Shown here: piece by piece, positions 16,305 through 24,472 of the stretch | Layout: each line of letters begins with the position of its first letter | Position numbering within the stretch: the first letter of the stretch is position 1 | Source of the DNA: Flavobacteriaceae bacterium PS02338 | GTDB lineage: Bacteria; Bacteroidota; Bacteroidia; Sphingobacteriales; Sphingobacteriaceae | Assembly: GCA_029959615.1 (NCBI GenBank) | Contig: JASCOD010000006.1 | Coordinates: 124,001 to 188,000 of the forward strand | Reading direction: 5' to 3' | Length of the DNA stretch: 64,000 nt | Position numbers and translations under genes: made by a program | Notes under the pieces: generated by a model | Told to the model about the DNA's origin: nothing | What the model saw: only the letters and a program-made list of their open reading frames with translations | Database searches by the model: none

Positions 16305-18220
16305 TATATGATATTTCAATTACTGCATTAATTTTCTTTTTCATTTTTGTTGGACTGGTACTCGGACTGTCGTTTTATTTTGGACGCAAGAAAAGTGATT
16401 CTTCTTCATATTATGCTGCTGGAGGACAAATTCACTGGGCTGTTAATGGCATAGCCTTCGCTGGCGACTATTTGTCAGCAGCGTCATTTCTTGGTATTTG
16501 TGGTATGATTGCCATTGCTGGCTTTGATGGCTTTTTATATGCCATTGGATTTTTGGCAGGTTGGATTGTAGCATTGTTTTTAATTGCCGAACCATTTAAA
16601 CGATTAGGAAAATATACATTTACGGATGCTTTAAACGCTAAATTTAACTCCAGAGCAATTACATTATCTGCTTCGATTAGTACATTAATTATTTCTGTGT
16701 TCTACCTTATCCCGCAAATGGTAGGGGCGGGTGATTTAGTAATGCCTTTATTGGGATTACCTCATTGGGCAGGTGTAATTTTGGTTGGTGCAATTGTAAT
16801 TGCCATTGTGGCTAGTGCAGGTATGGCCTCAACCACTTATGTGCAATTTTTAAAAGGTGGTTTGCTAATAATTTTATCTGTAATATTAACAGGCTATATT
16901 CTTAAGAACGGACTGTCATTATCTCCAAGTACAAAAGATAATACCTACCATAAATTTATAACATTAACACCGCAAGTAGAAGGCGATAAAGTTACTGCTG
17001 TAGCAGGCTGGGACGTGATAAGTCAACAAACTGTTGGGGAGAAAACATTTGTGAAATTAAGCCAAAGCGGTGTAGAGCGATGGTTCTATTTAACCAATAA
17101 TGATGGGAAACAAAGTCTTAAAGAGACCCTAACTATTGTTCAAAAAGTGAATGGCGAAAAATTATATAATGGAGAAACCAAAGATAAAAGGAAGTTTTAC
17201 CAAGTTGGTCATTTAAGCAAAATCATAGTTAATGGTAAAGAAGTTGATAGAACGGGTGCAGTTGGACCATTTGAATTTCTATCTACCATTAATACAAGTG
17301 ATGTAGTTCGTTTTTTACAAACAAAAATAACAGACGGTACCGATCTAGTTTCTGTTTACTATCCCGAAGTTACTTCTGGAGCTAAATTTATGTTACCAGG
17401 TTTGAAATATAAAATTGGTAGCGATGCAAGTTTATGGAGCAAGCTAGATTTTGTGTCACTGATGTTGGCCTTATTTTTAGGGACGGCTGCCTTGCCACAT
17501 ATTCTTATTCGTTATTATACGGTAAAAACACCTCGTGATGCACGAAAATCAACTATTTTGGCTATTGCGGCTATTGGGGGCTTCTACATCCTTACTTTGT
17601 TCATAGGTCTTGGGGCAGGTGTAAATGGAGTGATGGATGTTGAATCTAGCAATATGGCTGCTCCATTATTAGCGAAAGCTTTTGGTGCGGTATTGTTTTC
17701 GGTGATTTCGGCTGTAGCTTTTGCTACCGTATTAGGTACAGTCGCCGGACTAATTGTAGCTTCTTCTGGTGCCATTGCGCATGATTTTATCGACATCTAC
17801 TTGAAGAAAAATTTAAACGACGATAATAAAGTTAAAGTAGGTAAAATAGCAGCTGTAGTAGTTGGTATATTCGCTATCTTACTGGGAATGGCATTTAAGG
17901 GGATCAACGTTTCCTTTTTGGTTGGTTGGGCTTTCGCAATTGCAGCATCGGCTAATTTACCTGCTATCCTATTTTTGTTATTCTGGAAAAGAACTTCTTC
18001 TACTGGTATTTCAGCTTCAATTGTGGTAGGTATAGTTGCATCCTTAGCTATTATTTTAACTTCCCCAACCATGTGGGATAAATATGGTTTAGGTGCTGAA
18101 AATTCGATGCATCAAATGGAAAATCCGGCTTTGATCTCTTTTCCTTTAGCAGTGTTAACTGTTTATGTGTGTTCGATACTTTATCCTAAAAAGGAAGTTA
18201 AAGTAGAGTTAACTAGGTAA
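16301..18220 (+). CDS. Sodium:solute symporter, ActP-like, with large extra loop
   Basis: A 639-residue SSS-family transporter resembling the acetate permease ActP: N-terminal GLSFYFGRKKSDSSSYYAAGGQI, GDYLSAASFLGICGMIA, and ALPHILIRYYTVKTPRDARKS. About 13 membrane helices. Between helices at about residues 205 and 380 there is an extended hydrophilic stretch of some 170 residues, predicted beta-rich, where E. coli ActP has a much shorter loop; it should face the periplasm. The preceding DUF485 gene supports the acetate/short-chain acid assignment, but the substrate is inferred. Confidence 0.88.
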   Translation: MIYDISITALIFFFIFVGLVLGLSFYFGRKKSDSSSYYAAGGQIHWAVNGIAFAGDYLSAASFLGICGMIAIAGFDGFLYAIGFLAGWIVALFLIAEPFKRLGKYTFTDALNAKFNSRAITLSASISTLIISVFYLIPQMVGAGDLVMPLLGLPHWAGVILVGAIVIAIVASAGMASTTYVQFLKGGLLIILSVILTGYILKNGLSLSPSTKDNTYHKFITLTPQVEGDKVTAVAGWDVISQQTVGEKTFVKLSQSGVERWFYLTNNDGKQSLKETLTIVQKVNGEKLYNGETKDKRKFYQVGHLSKIIVNGKEVDRTGAVGPFEFLSTINTSDVVRFLQTKITDGTDLVSVYYPEVTSGAKFMLPGLKYKIGSDASLWSKLDFVSLMLALFLGTAALPHILIRYYTVKTPRDARKSTILAIAAIGGFYILTLFIGLGAGVNGVMDVESSNMAAPLLAKAFGAVLFSVISAVAFATVLGTVAGLIVASSGAIAHDFIDIYLKKNLNDDNKVKVGKIAAVVVGIFAILLGMAFKGINVSFLVGWAFAIAASANLPAILFLLFWKRTSSTGISASIVVGIVASLAIILTSPTMWDKYGLGAENSMHQMENPALISFPLAVLTVYVCSILYPKKEVKVELTR

Positions 18221-18234
18221 AGCTTTAAAAGCTG

Positions 18235-18298
18235 ATGCTGAAATAAATTCAGCATGACGGTCTGTTAATTTAACGTCACCCTGAATTCATTTCAGGGT
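18235..18298. repeat. REP-like inverted pair
   Basis: Two hairpins in opposite orientation: ATGCTGAA/TTCAGCAT (18235-18242, 18248-18255) and ACCCTGAA/TTCAGGGT (18278-18285, 18291-18298), each with a 5-base loop and a GTC/GAC flank. The same consensus recurs at 41888-41961. Confidence 0.8.
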
Positions 18299-18330
18299 CT
18301 GTGGGGTTTTATGTAAGCATTCTTATAACA

Positions 18331-18361
18331 AAAAGCCAGTGTTCTTTAACGCTGGCTTTTT
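18331..18361. terminator. Bidirectional terminator between symporter and tag
   Basis: AAAAGCCAG with CTGGCTTTT extended by GTT/AAC, 13 paired bases including one G-U, loop CTTT. It lies between convergent genes and has T runs on both strands. Confidence 0.9.
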
Positions 18362-18365
18362 GTTT

Positions 18366-18917
18366 TTATTGATTAACCCACTTCGGGTTGCTTTTCAAAA
18401 CTTTTGCATGAATAGCGCAAGAAGCATCATGTGCGCCATGTAAATAACCAATACTCATCAAAAACTCACCAACAATTTCTCCGCCAGTAAATTTGAAAGT
18501 CTTTTTGAAAAGTTTTACCCATTCTGCCTTCGTTTTGGGATGATGATGCTCTAGCCATTTTTCGAAACTGCCAAATTCTTGCTGCAATTTCAAGATAGTT
18601 TTTGCATTCTCAATAGCGGCGTTTACCTTTAATTTGTTTCGAATAATTCCAGCGTCTTGTAATAAACGTTCTCTATCTGTTTCTGTAAAATTAGCTACCT
18701 TATTGATGTCGAAATTAGCATAGGCCTTTCTAAAACCTTCCTCTTTCTTTAAGATCGTTTCCCAACTTAAACCTGCTTGGTTAATTTCTAAGATTAACCT
18801 GCCAAAAAGCTCATTGTCATCATGAATGGGAAAACCGTAATGGTTATCGTGATAGTTTTTATGCAAAGCCCTACGCTCTTCGGGCTGCATATTTGGTATG
18901 TAACTACAATAGCTCAT
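18366..18917 (-). CDS. tag: DNA-3-methyladenine glycosylase I
   Basis: Tag excises 3-methyladenine from alkylated DNA. The 183-residue protein has the family pattern: N-terminal C4 and a downstream histidine, then HDDNELFGRLILEINQAGLSWETILKK with the base-pocket glutamate and tryptophan, the helix-hairpin segment DAGIIRNKLKVNAAIENA, and the C-terminal H-x3-C (HDASC) that completes the zinc snap. Length is normal. Two -7-like boxes lie 26 and 35 bases upstream. It is a single gene converging on the symporter. Confidence 0.93.
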   Translation of the reverse strand: MSYCSYIPNMQPEERRALHKNYHDNHYGFPIHDDNELFGRLILEINQAGLSWETILKKEEGFRKAYANFDINKVANFTETDRERLLQDAGIIRNKLKVNAAIENAKTILKLQQEFGSFEKWLEHHHPKTKAEWVKLFKKTFKFTGGEIVGEFLMSIGYLHGAHDASCAIHAKVLKSNPKWVNQ

Positions 18918-18942
18918 GAGATTTAAATCTTTAATTGAATTA

Positions 18943-18959
18943 CAAATGTATCAAAGCTA
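18943..18959 (-). promoter_or_regulatory. Two overlapping candidate -7 boxes for tag
   Basis: On the minus strand TAGCTTTG (18959-18952) and TACATTTG (18950-18943) both fit TAnnTTTG. No convincing -33 partner for either. Confidence 0.35.
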
Positions 18960-18987
18960 CTGACAACCCTATGGCAGTCTGATAAAA

Positions 18988-19644
18988 TTATTTAAGTAAC
19001 TCTTTCATCTCTTTCCAATGGTCAACCTTTACTTTTTCTGTTGGTTGTTGTGCTGCTTTGAGCATCGATTTTGCAATTTCTTGTGCGGTAATGCCTCTAT
19101 ATTTGTTTAATTTTCCTACCAATAAAAGATTGACCACCGAGAATAGGTTAATGAAGACTTTTTCTAAAGGCCTGCTTTCTTCTCTGCTGCCCATAATCAT
19201 TGATGGACGGAAGATGTGAGTATGTTCAAAATCAACAGCAATGACATCTCTTTCCGTCTCACCTTTGGTTCTTATATAGAAGATGGAAGAGGTGGCATTT
19301 GCACCGACAGCACTTACTAATGAGACCATTTTCGCACCATTTGCTTTAGTCAACTGTGCCGCAAGTACTGGATAATCATGATCTATTTGATAGTATTCAG
19401 TCTCATTTGGAGTTTTCTTTTTAGTTGTTCCCAAGGCAATAAATACATCATCTGCAACTAAATACTCTTTGTTTTGAGGCAAGCTATGATAATCTGCAAG
19501 TACCATTTTCAGTTTTGGATGCTGGATGTTTAATGGTTTACGTACTACGATTGTTACTTCGTTATAAATGTCGCTTTGTAATAAGTCATTTAATAAATAG
19601 CCGCCAACAAATCCACTGGCACCAAAAAGGATAGCTTTCTTCAT
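18988..19644 (-). CDS. NAD(P)-binding short-chain oxidoreductase-like protein
   Basis: A 218-residue atypical SDR protein of the NmrA/HTATIP2 kind. The dinucleotide motif is AILFGASGFVGGYLL at the N-terminus, followed by an ALGTTKKKTPNETEYYQIDHDYP segment and LVSAVGANATSSIFYIRTKGETERD, where the S...Y-x3-K type triad is seen as S-x-Y-x3-K in IFYIRTK. HIFRPSMIMGSR is shared with the family. Substrate is unknown; it is a single gene. Confidence 0.85.
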   Translation of the reverse strand: MKKAILFGASGFVGGYLLNDLLQSDIYNEVTIVVRKPLNIQHPKLKMVLADYHSLPQNKEYLVADDVFIALGTTKKKTPNETEYYQIDHDYPVLAAQLTKANGAKMVSLVSAVGANATSSIFYIRTKGETERDVIAVDFEHTHIFRPSMIMGSREESRPLEKVFINLFSVVNLLLVGKLNKYRGITAQEIAKSMLKAAQQPTEKVKVDHWKEMKELLK

Positions 19645-19784
19645 TTCTTTAAATTGATGTATGATGTTACAAACAAACTTTAACGTCGGATGTTAGATAA
19701 ACGTACCAAAACTTAAATATCATGGAACTATTCCGCTTTTATGGGGACAGTTTCATCAATTTTAAATCTATAAAACATAAAAAG

Positions 19785-19988
19785 ATGGAAAATAAAGATA
19801 AGAAAGAAAAGGAAGTTAGGAACGACCTGATCGATATTGATGATAAAAAGCCCACGAGGACTGAGGAAAACATAGAATCAACTTCTTCTTCGACCATTAC
19901 TACCAATTTTACGAAAAAGCCACCCCGTAAGCATGAACCATTTGGCGATGGTCATGAACCAGGAACAACTCCAGGTACCGGGTTTTAA
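19785..19988 (+). CDS. Small hydrophilic protein with PGTTPGTGF tail
   Basis: A 67-residue protein, Lys/Glu/Asp-rich at the N-terminus (MENKDKKEKEVRNDLIDID), with a Ser/Thr linker and a Pro/Gly-rich C-terminus HEPFGDGHEPGTTPGTGF. No signal peptide or membrane helix; probably disordered. An upstream in-frame ATG at 19722 would add 21 residues of different character. A terminator follows 23 bases after the stop, which supports it being a real gene. I do not know its function. Confidence 0.6.
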   Translation: MENKDKKEKEVRNDLIDIDDKKPTRTEENIESTSSSTITTNFTKKPPRKHEPFGDGHEPGTTPGTGF

Positions 19989-20010
19989 TCGAAAATATTT
20001 GTTTAAATTT

Positions 20011-20041
20011 AAACCACGGCAATATAGTCGTGGTTTTTTTA
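20011..20041 (+). terminator. Rho-independent terminator of the small protein gene
   Basis: AAACCACG (20011-20018) with CGTGGTTT (20029-20036), loop 10, then a T run. It ends just before the MBL-fold gene start. Confidence 0.85.
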
Positions 20042-20052
20042 TTACGTATTTA

Positions 20053-20952
20053 ATGGAACGTAGACAGTTTATCCAGCAATCTGCATTGGCTTTGGCCATT
20101 CTCTCTATTTATAAATCAAATGCTTTTGCCAATGGCACTCAGCAGGCTTATCAGTTTAAACCACTCAGAAATAATATAGGTGTTTTTACCGAGCAGGGTG
20201 GTACTATAGCCTGGTTAAATAGTAGCGAAGGTTTTGCTGTGGTAGATTCGCAGTTTCCTAATCCGGCAGCTCATGTAATAGATGAATTAAAGAAACTAGG
20301 AGGTAATCCGTTCAAATATTTACTAAATACACACCATCATGGAGATCATACTGGTGGAAATATTGCCTTTAAAGGATTGGTGGAGCACGTAGTAGCACAT
20401 GAAAATTCCCTTAAAAATCAGAAGTCTACGGCAGAGAAAGCAAATAGTCTAGATAAACAGTTGCTCCCTGATCTAAGTTTCGGCAACAAGGGTTGGAAAA
20501 CAAAATTAGGTGGAGAGAAAATTACGGCTCATTATTTTGGCGCAGCTCATACCAATGGCGATAGTGTCTATCACTTCGAAAATGCAAATATTGCTCACGT
20601 TGGAGATTTGGTTTTTAACCGTCGTTATCCTTTTATAGATACTGCAAATGGAGCAAATATTAGAAGTTGGATCAATGTATTAGACCAGATTTCAAATAAG
20701 TTTGATAACAATACCTTGTTTGTTTTTGGACATGCTCGCGACCCAGAAAAGATTACAGGTAATAAGGCTGATATTGCTGCATTTAAAAATTACTTACAAT
20801 CGTTATTAGATTTTGTAAGCAAGGAAGTCAAAGCCGGGAAAACCAAAGAAGATCTATTAAAAGCAACTCAAATTCCGGGTGCTCCAGAGTGGCAAGGTGA
20901 TGGTATTGCTAGAAGCTTGACTGCTGCTTATGCAGAAATCACGTCGAAATAA
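20053..20952 (+). CDS. Secreted metallo-beta-lactamase-fold hydrolase
   Basis: A 299-residue MBL-fold protein. The start at MERRQFIQQSALALAILS gives a signal sequence with a twin-arginine-like ERRQF motif and cleavage near SNAFAN; a longer frame upstream runs through the terminator and is rejected. Zinc ligands are in NTHHHGDHTGGN, AAHTNGD and FGHARD. The overall layout resembles periplasmic MBL hydrolases such as the quinoprotein relay or cyclase-like groups rather than true beta-lactamases. Substrate unknown. It abuts the convergent acetolactate decarboxylase gene with no gap. Confidence 0.85.
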   Translation: MERRQFIQQSALALAILSIYKSNAFANGTQQAYQFKPLRNNIGVFTEQGGTIAWLNSSEGFAVVDSQFPNPAAHVIDELKKLGGNPFKYLLNTHHHGDHTGGNIAFKGLVEHVVAHENSLKNQKSTAEKANSLDKQLLPDLSFGNKGWKTKLGGEKITAHYFGAAHTNGDSVYHFENANIAHVGDLVFNRRYPFIDTANGANIRSWINVLDQISNKFDNNTLFVFGHARDPEKITGNKADIAAFKNYLQSLLDFVSKEVKAGKTKEDLLKATQIPGAPEWQGDGIARSLTAAYAEITSK

Positions 20953-21753
20953 TTAGTTCTTTTTGCCCAATTCTACCGCTTTTACTTCATTTCTTCGATC
21001 TTTTTCTAAATCGAAATTTTGAAAGGCCTCAGTTGGTGGCGGTTGTATTGAGAAACCATCTAGTTCATCTATTTCGATAGTGATGTCGTTCATTGTTAGG
21101 TCAATAATGTGCCCTCCTTTGCTTTTGTCATCAGATAAAAAATGAAAATGATAACCGCTGATATTAGCACCTTCCATGTAACTTGGCAGGCGATAGCCAA
21201 TTAAATCACCTTCGAGATTTTCGAAATTGAAAAACTGCTGAAGAGACAGTAATTGTGCCATAGGTTGATAAGGTTTTTGAGTGATTTTTGGAAATGCTCT
21301 AGTTTTTACAGTGATGAATTTCGCTCGTATATGTATGGCATAGATTCCATTTTTCTTAGTTAGAACGCTATCTAATAGGCGGAATAGTTGATCTTTCGTA
21401 AGAGTTCCTGCTTTTTTGATGCTTTTATCACTTTTGAAGTTATTGATGATTACGAATGGAGTTTGCTCTATATCTTTAACCTCACTAGTTTTTCCTGAAG
21501 ATTGTGTTTGGTAGAATTTATTATCGAAAATTACGATTTCTCCATCTAGTTTGTCGGGAGCTCCTAAGCCAAAATTTCCATAAGGCTTGATCTCTCCGTA
21601 AGCGATATGTGCATCATATAATCCTCCAATAAAAGCGCTCGCATGTCCAAAAGTATAAAGGTGGTTAGGCTTAATAGTCTGTGCAAATAAACTGTTTGTT
21701 AAAAAATAAATGATGGTAAATAAAGCAGAATGAGAAATTTTTAAGAAGTTCAT
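20953..21753 (-). CDS. budA: Acetolactate decarboxylase with signal peptide
   Basis: This enzyme decarboxylates 2-acetolactate to acetoin. The 266-residue protein has the family blocks YTFGHASAFIGGLYDAHIAYGEI near the N-terminus, GDLIGYRLPSYMEGANISGYHFHFLSDDKSKGGHI with the zinc histidines (HFH and GGH), and a conserved arginine and glutamate nearby. Unusually for a fermentation enzyme, a Sec signal peptide (residues 1-24, SLFAQ) precedes the domain, so it should act in the periplasm or outside. No acetolactate synthase or acetoin reductase lies nearby. Confidence 0.9.
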   Translation of the reverse strand: MNFLKISHSALFTIIYFLTNSLFAQTIKPNHLYTFGHASAFIGGLYDAHIAYGEIKPYGNFGLGAPDKLDGEIVIFDNKFYQTQSSGKTSEVKDIEQTPFVIINNFKSDKSIKKAGTLTKDQLFRLLDSVLTKKNGIYAIHIRAKFITVKTRAFPKITQKPYQPMAQLLSLQQFFNFENLEGDLIGYRLPSYMEGANISGYHFHFLSDDKSKGGHIIDLTMNDITIEIDELDGFSIQPPPTEAFQNFDLEKDRRNEVKAVELGKKN

Positions 21754-21909
21754 TTTTGGTTAGAGGATAATTTTATATCTAAGATAATTTAAATATTTAA
21801 TGATCAGCTTAATAACTTCGTTAAAATTGTTCGTAATTTATAAACGTTCTATATTTCAAATATTTCTTTTAGAGGCGTATATGGTCTTAGTACTTAAATT
21901 GTTAAGACC

Positions 21910-21917
21910 TATATTTG
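21910..21917 (+). promoter_or_regulatory. Bacteroidota -7 box for cydAB
   Basis: TATATTTG, 23 bases before the cydA ATG, fits TAnnTTTG. No -33 TTG at a good distance. Confidence 0.45.
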
Positions 21918-21940
21918 TTTAGTCCTAAATCCCCTAACTC

Positions 21941-23275
21941 ATGGATGATTTTATAGCCGCCCGTTCACAGATGGCCCTTTCTTTGGGCTTCCACATTATT
22001 TACGCTTGTATTGGTATGGTGATGCCATTTTTTATGGCTGTTTCGCATTACAAGTGGTTAAAGACTAGGAATGAAGTTTATAAGCACATTACCAAAGCTT
22101 GGAGTAAAGGTGTTGCTATTTTCTTTGCTACAGGTGCAGTTTCTGGTACTATGCTTTCATTCGAGTTAGGTTTGCTTTGGCCCAAGTTTATGGAGCATGC
22201 GGGGCCGATTTTTGGCATGCCTTTTTCGTTGGAAGGAACGGCTTTTTTTATTGAGGCCATTGCCTTAGGATTTTTCCTTTACGGATGGGAAAAGCTCGAT
22301 AAGTGGTTCCATTGGTTTACGGGAGTGGTAGTTGGTGTAAGTGGTTTAGCTTCTGGGATTTTAGTAGTTGCAGCAAATGCTTGGATGAACAGTCCAGCTG
22401 GTTTTGATTATGTAGACGGACAATACACCAATATAGATCCAATTAAAGCTATGTTTAACGATGCTTGGTTTACACAAGCTTTACATATGTGCTTAGCAGC
22501 TTTTACGGCTACTGGTTTTGCTGTTGCGGGCGTTCATGCCTTAATGTTATTGAAAAAACAGCACAACGATTTTCACTACAAGTCGTTCAAAATAGCAGCG
22601 ACTTTTGCCACAATTTGTGCTTTATTACAACCTATTAGTGGTGATTTTTCGGCAAAAGATGTAGCTAAAAGACAACCTGCGAAGCTTGCAGCAATGGAAG
22701 CGTTGTACGAAACTGAAAAACCTGCTCCGCTGTTGATTGGAGGAATTGTGGATGAGGAAAATAAAACGGTAAGTAAGTATATCGAAATTCCTGGCGCACT
22801 GAGTTTTCTGGCGCATGGTGATTTTAAAGCTGAGGTTAAGGGATTGGATCAAATTCCAGAAGATGAACATCCGCCAGTGGCGATTACACATTACGCTTTT
22901 CAGATAATGGTGGGTTTAGGTACGTTGATGCTGATGATCTCACTGCTTTATTTCTTCATTTTATGGAGAAAAAAGACCATACTAACTAGCAAATGGTTAT
23001 TGAAACTTTTTGTTTTTGCTATACCTCTAGGTTATATCGCTTTGGAAGCAGGTTGGGTGGTTACAGAGGTTGGTAGACAGCCCTGGATCATCAATGGAGT
23101 TATGCGAACCATTGACGCAGTAACACCAATGCCGGGCATTGCTTGGTCGTTCTATCTGTTTTCGGCTATTTATTTCTCTTTGAGCTTAATCGTAATATTT
23201 CTGCTCTATCGACAAATTAAAATGGTTCCTGTCCTTTATAAATCATCTAATATCGATCAACAATGGAACAAGTAG
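21941..23275 (+). CDS. cydA: Cytochrome bd-type quinol oxidase subunit I
   Basis: Subunit I of the bd oxidase, which reduces oxygen with quinol and holds hemes b558, b595 and d. The 444-residue protein has nine membrane helices, the heme ligand histidine H18 in SLGFHI, the conserved SFELGLLWPKFMEHAGPIFGMPFSLEG segment and the GRQPW motif after the quinol loop. At 444 residues the Q-loop is of the short type, as in cyanide-insensitive oxidases. It overlaps cydB by 13 bases. Confidence 0.94.
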   Translation: MDDFIAARSQMALSLGFHIIYACIGMVMPFFMAVSHYKWLKTRNEVYKHITKAWSKGVAIFFATGAVSGTMLSFELGLLWPKFMEHAGPIFGMPFSLEGTAFFIEAIALGFFLYGWEKLDKWFHWFTGVVVGVSGLASGILVVAANAWMNSPAGFDYVDGQYTNIDPIKAMFNDAWFTQALHMCLAAFTATGFAVAGVHALMLLKKQHNDFHYKSFKIAATFATICALLQPISGDFSAKDVAKRQPAKLAAMEALYETEKPAPLLIGGIVDEENKTVSKYIEIPGALSFLAHGDFKAEVKGLDQIPEDEHPPVAITHYAFQIMVGLGTLMLMISLLYFFILWRKKTILTSKWLLKLFVFAIPLGYIALEAGWVVTEVGRQPWIINGVMRTIDAVTPMPGIAWSFYLFSAIYFSLSLIVIFLLYRQIKMVPVLYKSSNIDQQWNK

Positions 23276-24267
23276 TGATTGCTTTTTTATGTTTAGCTAT
23301 TCTGCTCTATTTCTTGTTGGGTGGGGCAGATTTTGGCGCTGGAATTATCGAACTGTTTACCTCAACTAAAAATAGAAGCCGAACTCGTAAAACGATGTAC
23401 CACGCTATTGGTCCAGTTTGGGAGGCCAATCATATGTGGCTAATTATTGCCATTGTAATTTTGTTTGTGGCTTTTCCTCGTATTTATACCACAATGTCTG
23501 TGCATTTACATATCCCACTGGCCATTATGCTGATTGGTATCATCGCTCGAGGAACAGCTTTTGTTTTTAGACATTACGATGCTGTTAAGGATGATATGCA
23601 ATGGTTATATAATCGGATTTTTAGGTATTCGAGCTTTTTGACTGCTCTGTTTTTAGGAATTATTGCTGGAAGCGTATTGTCTGGTCAAATAGATGTAAAT
23701 GCTACAAATTTTAAAGATGCCTATATTTTCAGTTGGTTCAATTGGTTCTCTATTTCCGTTGGATTATTTACTACCGCCTTGTGTGGTTTTTTGGCTGCCA
23801 TTTATTTAATTGGAGAATGTAAAACCGAGGAAGATAAAAAACGATTCATTAAAAAAGCTGAATATATGAACGTAGCTGCGGTAATTTTTGGCGCAATGGT
23901 GTTTTTTAGTGCATCTGTAGAAGATGTTCCATTGATGAACTGGGTAGTTTACAATAAAGTTGGGTTAATAGCCGTGATTTTGGCTAGTTTATCATTGGTA
24001 TTGCTATGGTATTTACTACTGAAAGGAAATACGAAGATTTTAAGAGTGTTGGCTGGCTTTCAAGTAACAATGATTTTGGTGGCCATCAGCTATGCGCATT
24101 TCCCTAATTTTATTCGTTTAAAAGGAGGGGAAGTAATTTCGCTTTATGAAACAATCGCACCAGAAAAAACAGTTCAAAGTTTGGGGTGGGCCTTGGTATT
24201 GGGAAGCTTTTTGATTTTACCTTTCTTGGGGTATTTGTTTTATAAGTTCCAACAGAAGGAAGAATAG
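23263..24267 (+). CDS. cydB: Cytochrome bd-type quinol oxidase subunit II
   Basis: Subunit II of the bd oxidase, 334 residues with about eight to nine helices. The family opening LLGGADFGAGIIELF and the GPVWEANHMWLI segment with conserved W-E-x-N-H are present. It starts inside cydA, giving translational coupling. No CydX-like small subunit or CydDC exporter is visible downstream; the next feature is a large hairpin. Confidence 0.94.
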   Translation: MEQVVIAFLCLAILLYFLLGGADFGAGIIELFTSTKNRSRTRKTMYHAIGPVWEANHMWLIIAIVILFVAFPRIYTTMSVHLHIPLAIMLIGIIARGTAFVFRHYDAVKDDMQWLYNRIFRYSSFLTALFLGIIAGSVLSGQIDVNATNFKDAYIFSWFNWFSISVGLFTTALCGFLAAIYLIGECKTEEDKKRFIKKAEYMNVAAVIFGAMVFFSASVEDVPLMNWVVYNKVGLIAVILASLSLVLLWYLLLKGNTKILRVLAGFQVTMILVAISYAHFPNFIRLKGGEVISLYETIAPEKTVQSLGWALVLGSFLILPFLGYLFYKFQQKEE

Positions 24268-24380
24268 AAGATATTTTACCATCTAAGACACTTTAGAAAA
24301 CCTAAGTTTTATTAAAGATTAAATTATGTGCCTTTCATCATGCACTGTTTAGGTTTAAGCGGTAACGTTATGATAATAAA

Positions 24381-24425
24381 AACCACCTAAGAAATCTAAA
24401 ATGAACTAAGATGTCTTAGGTGGTT
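24381..24425. terminator. Bidirectional hairpin between cydB and peptidase gene
   Basis: AACCACCTAAGA (24381-24392) pairs perfectly with TCTTAGGTGGTT (24414-24425). It lies between convergent genes. The 21-base loop contains a further AAGA/TCTT-like word. Confidence 0.75.
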
Positions 24426-24472
24426 AAAAGTGTAGCTTCTTTGTTAAGCTTCAGAATAAAAGGAGTAATATA

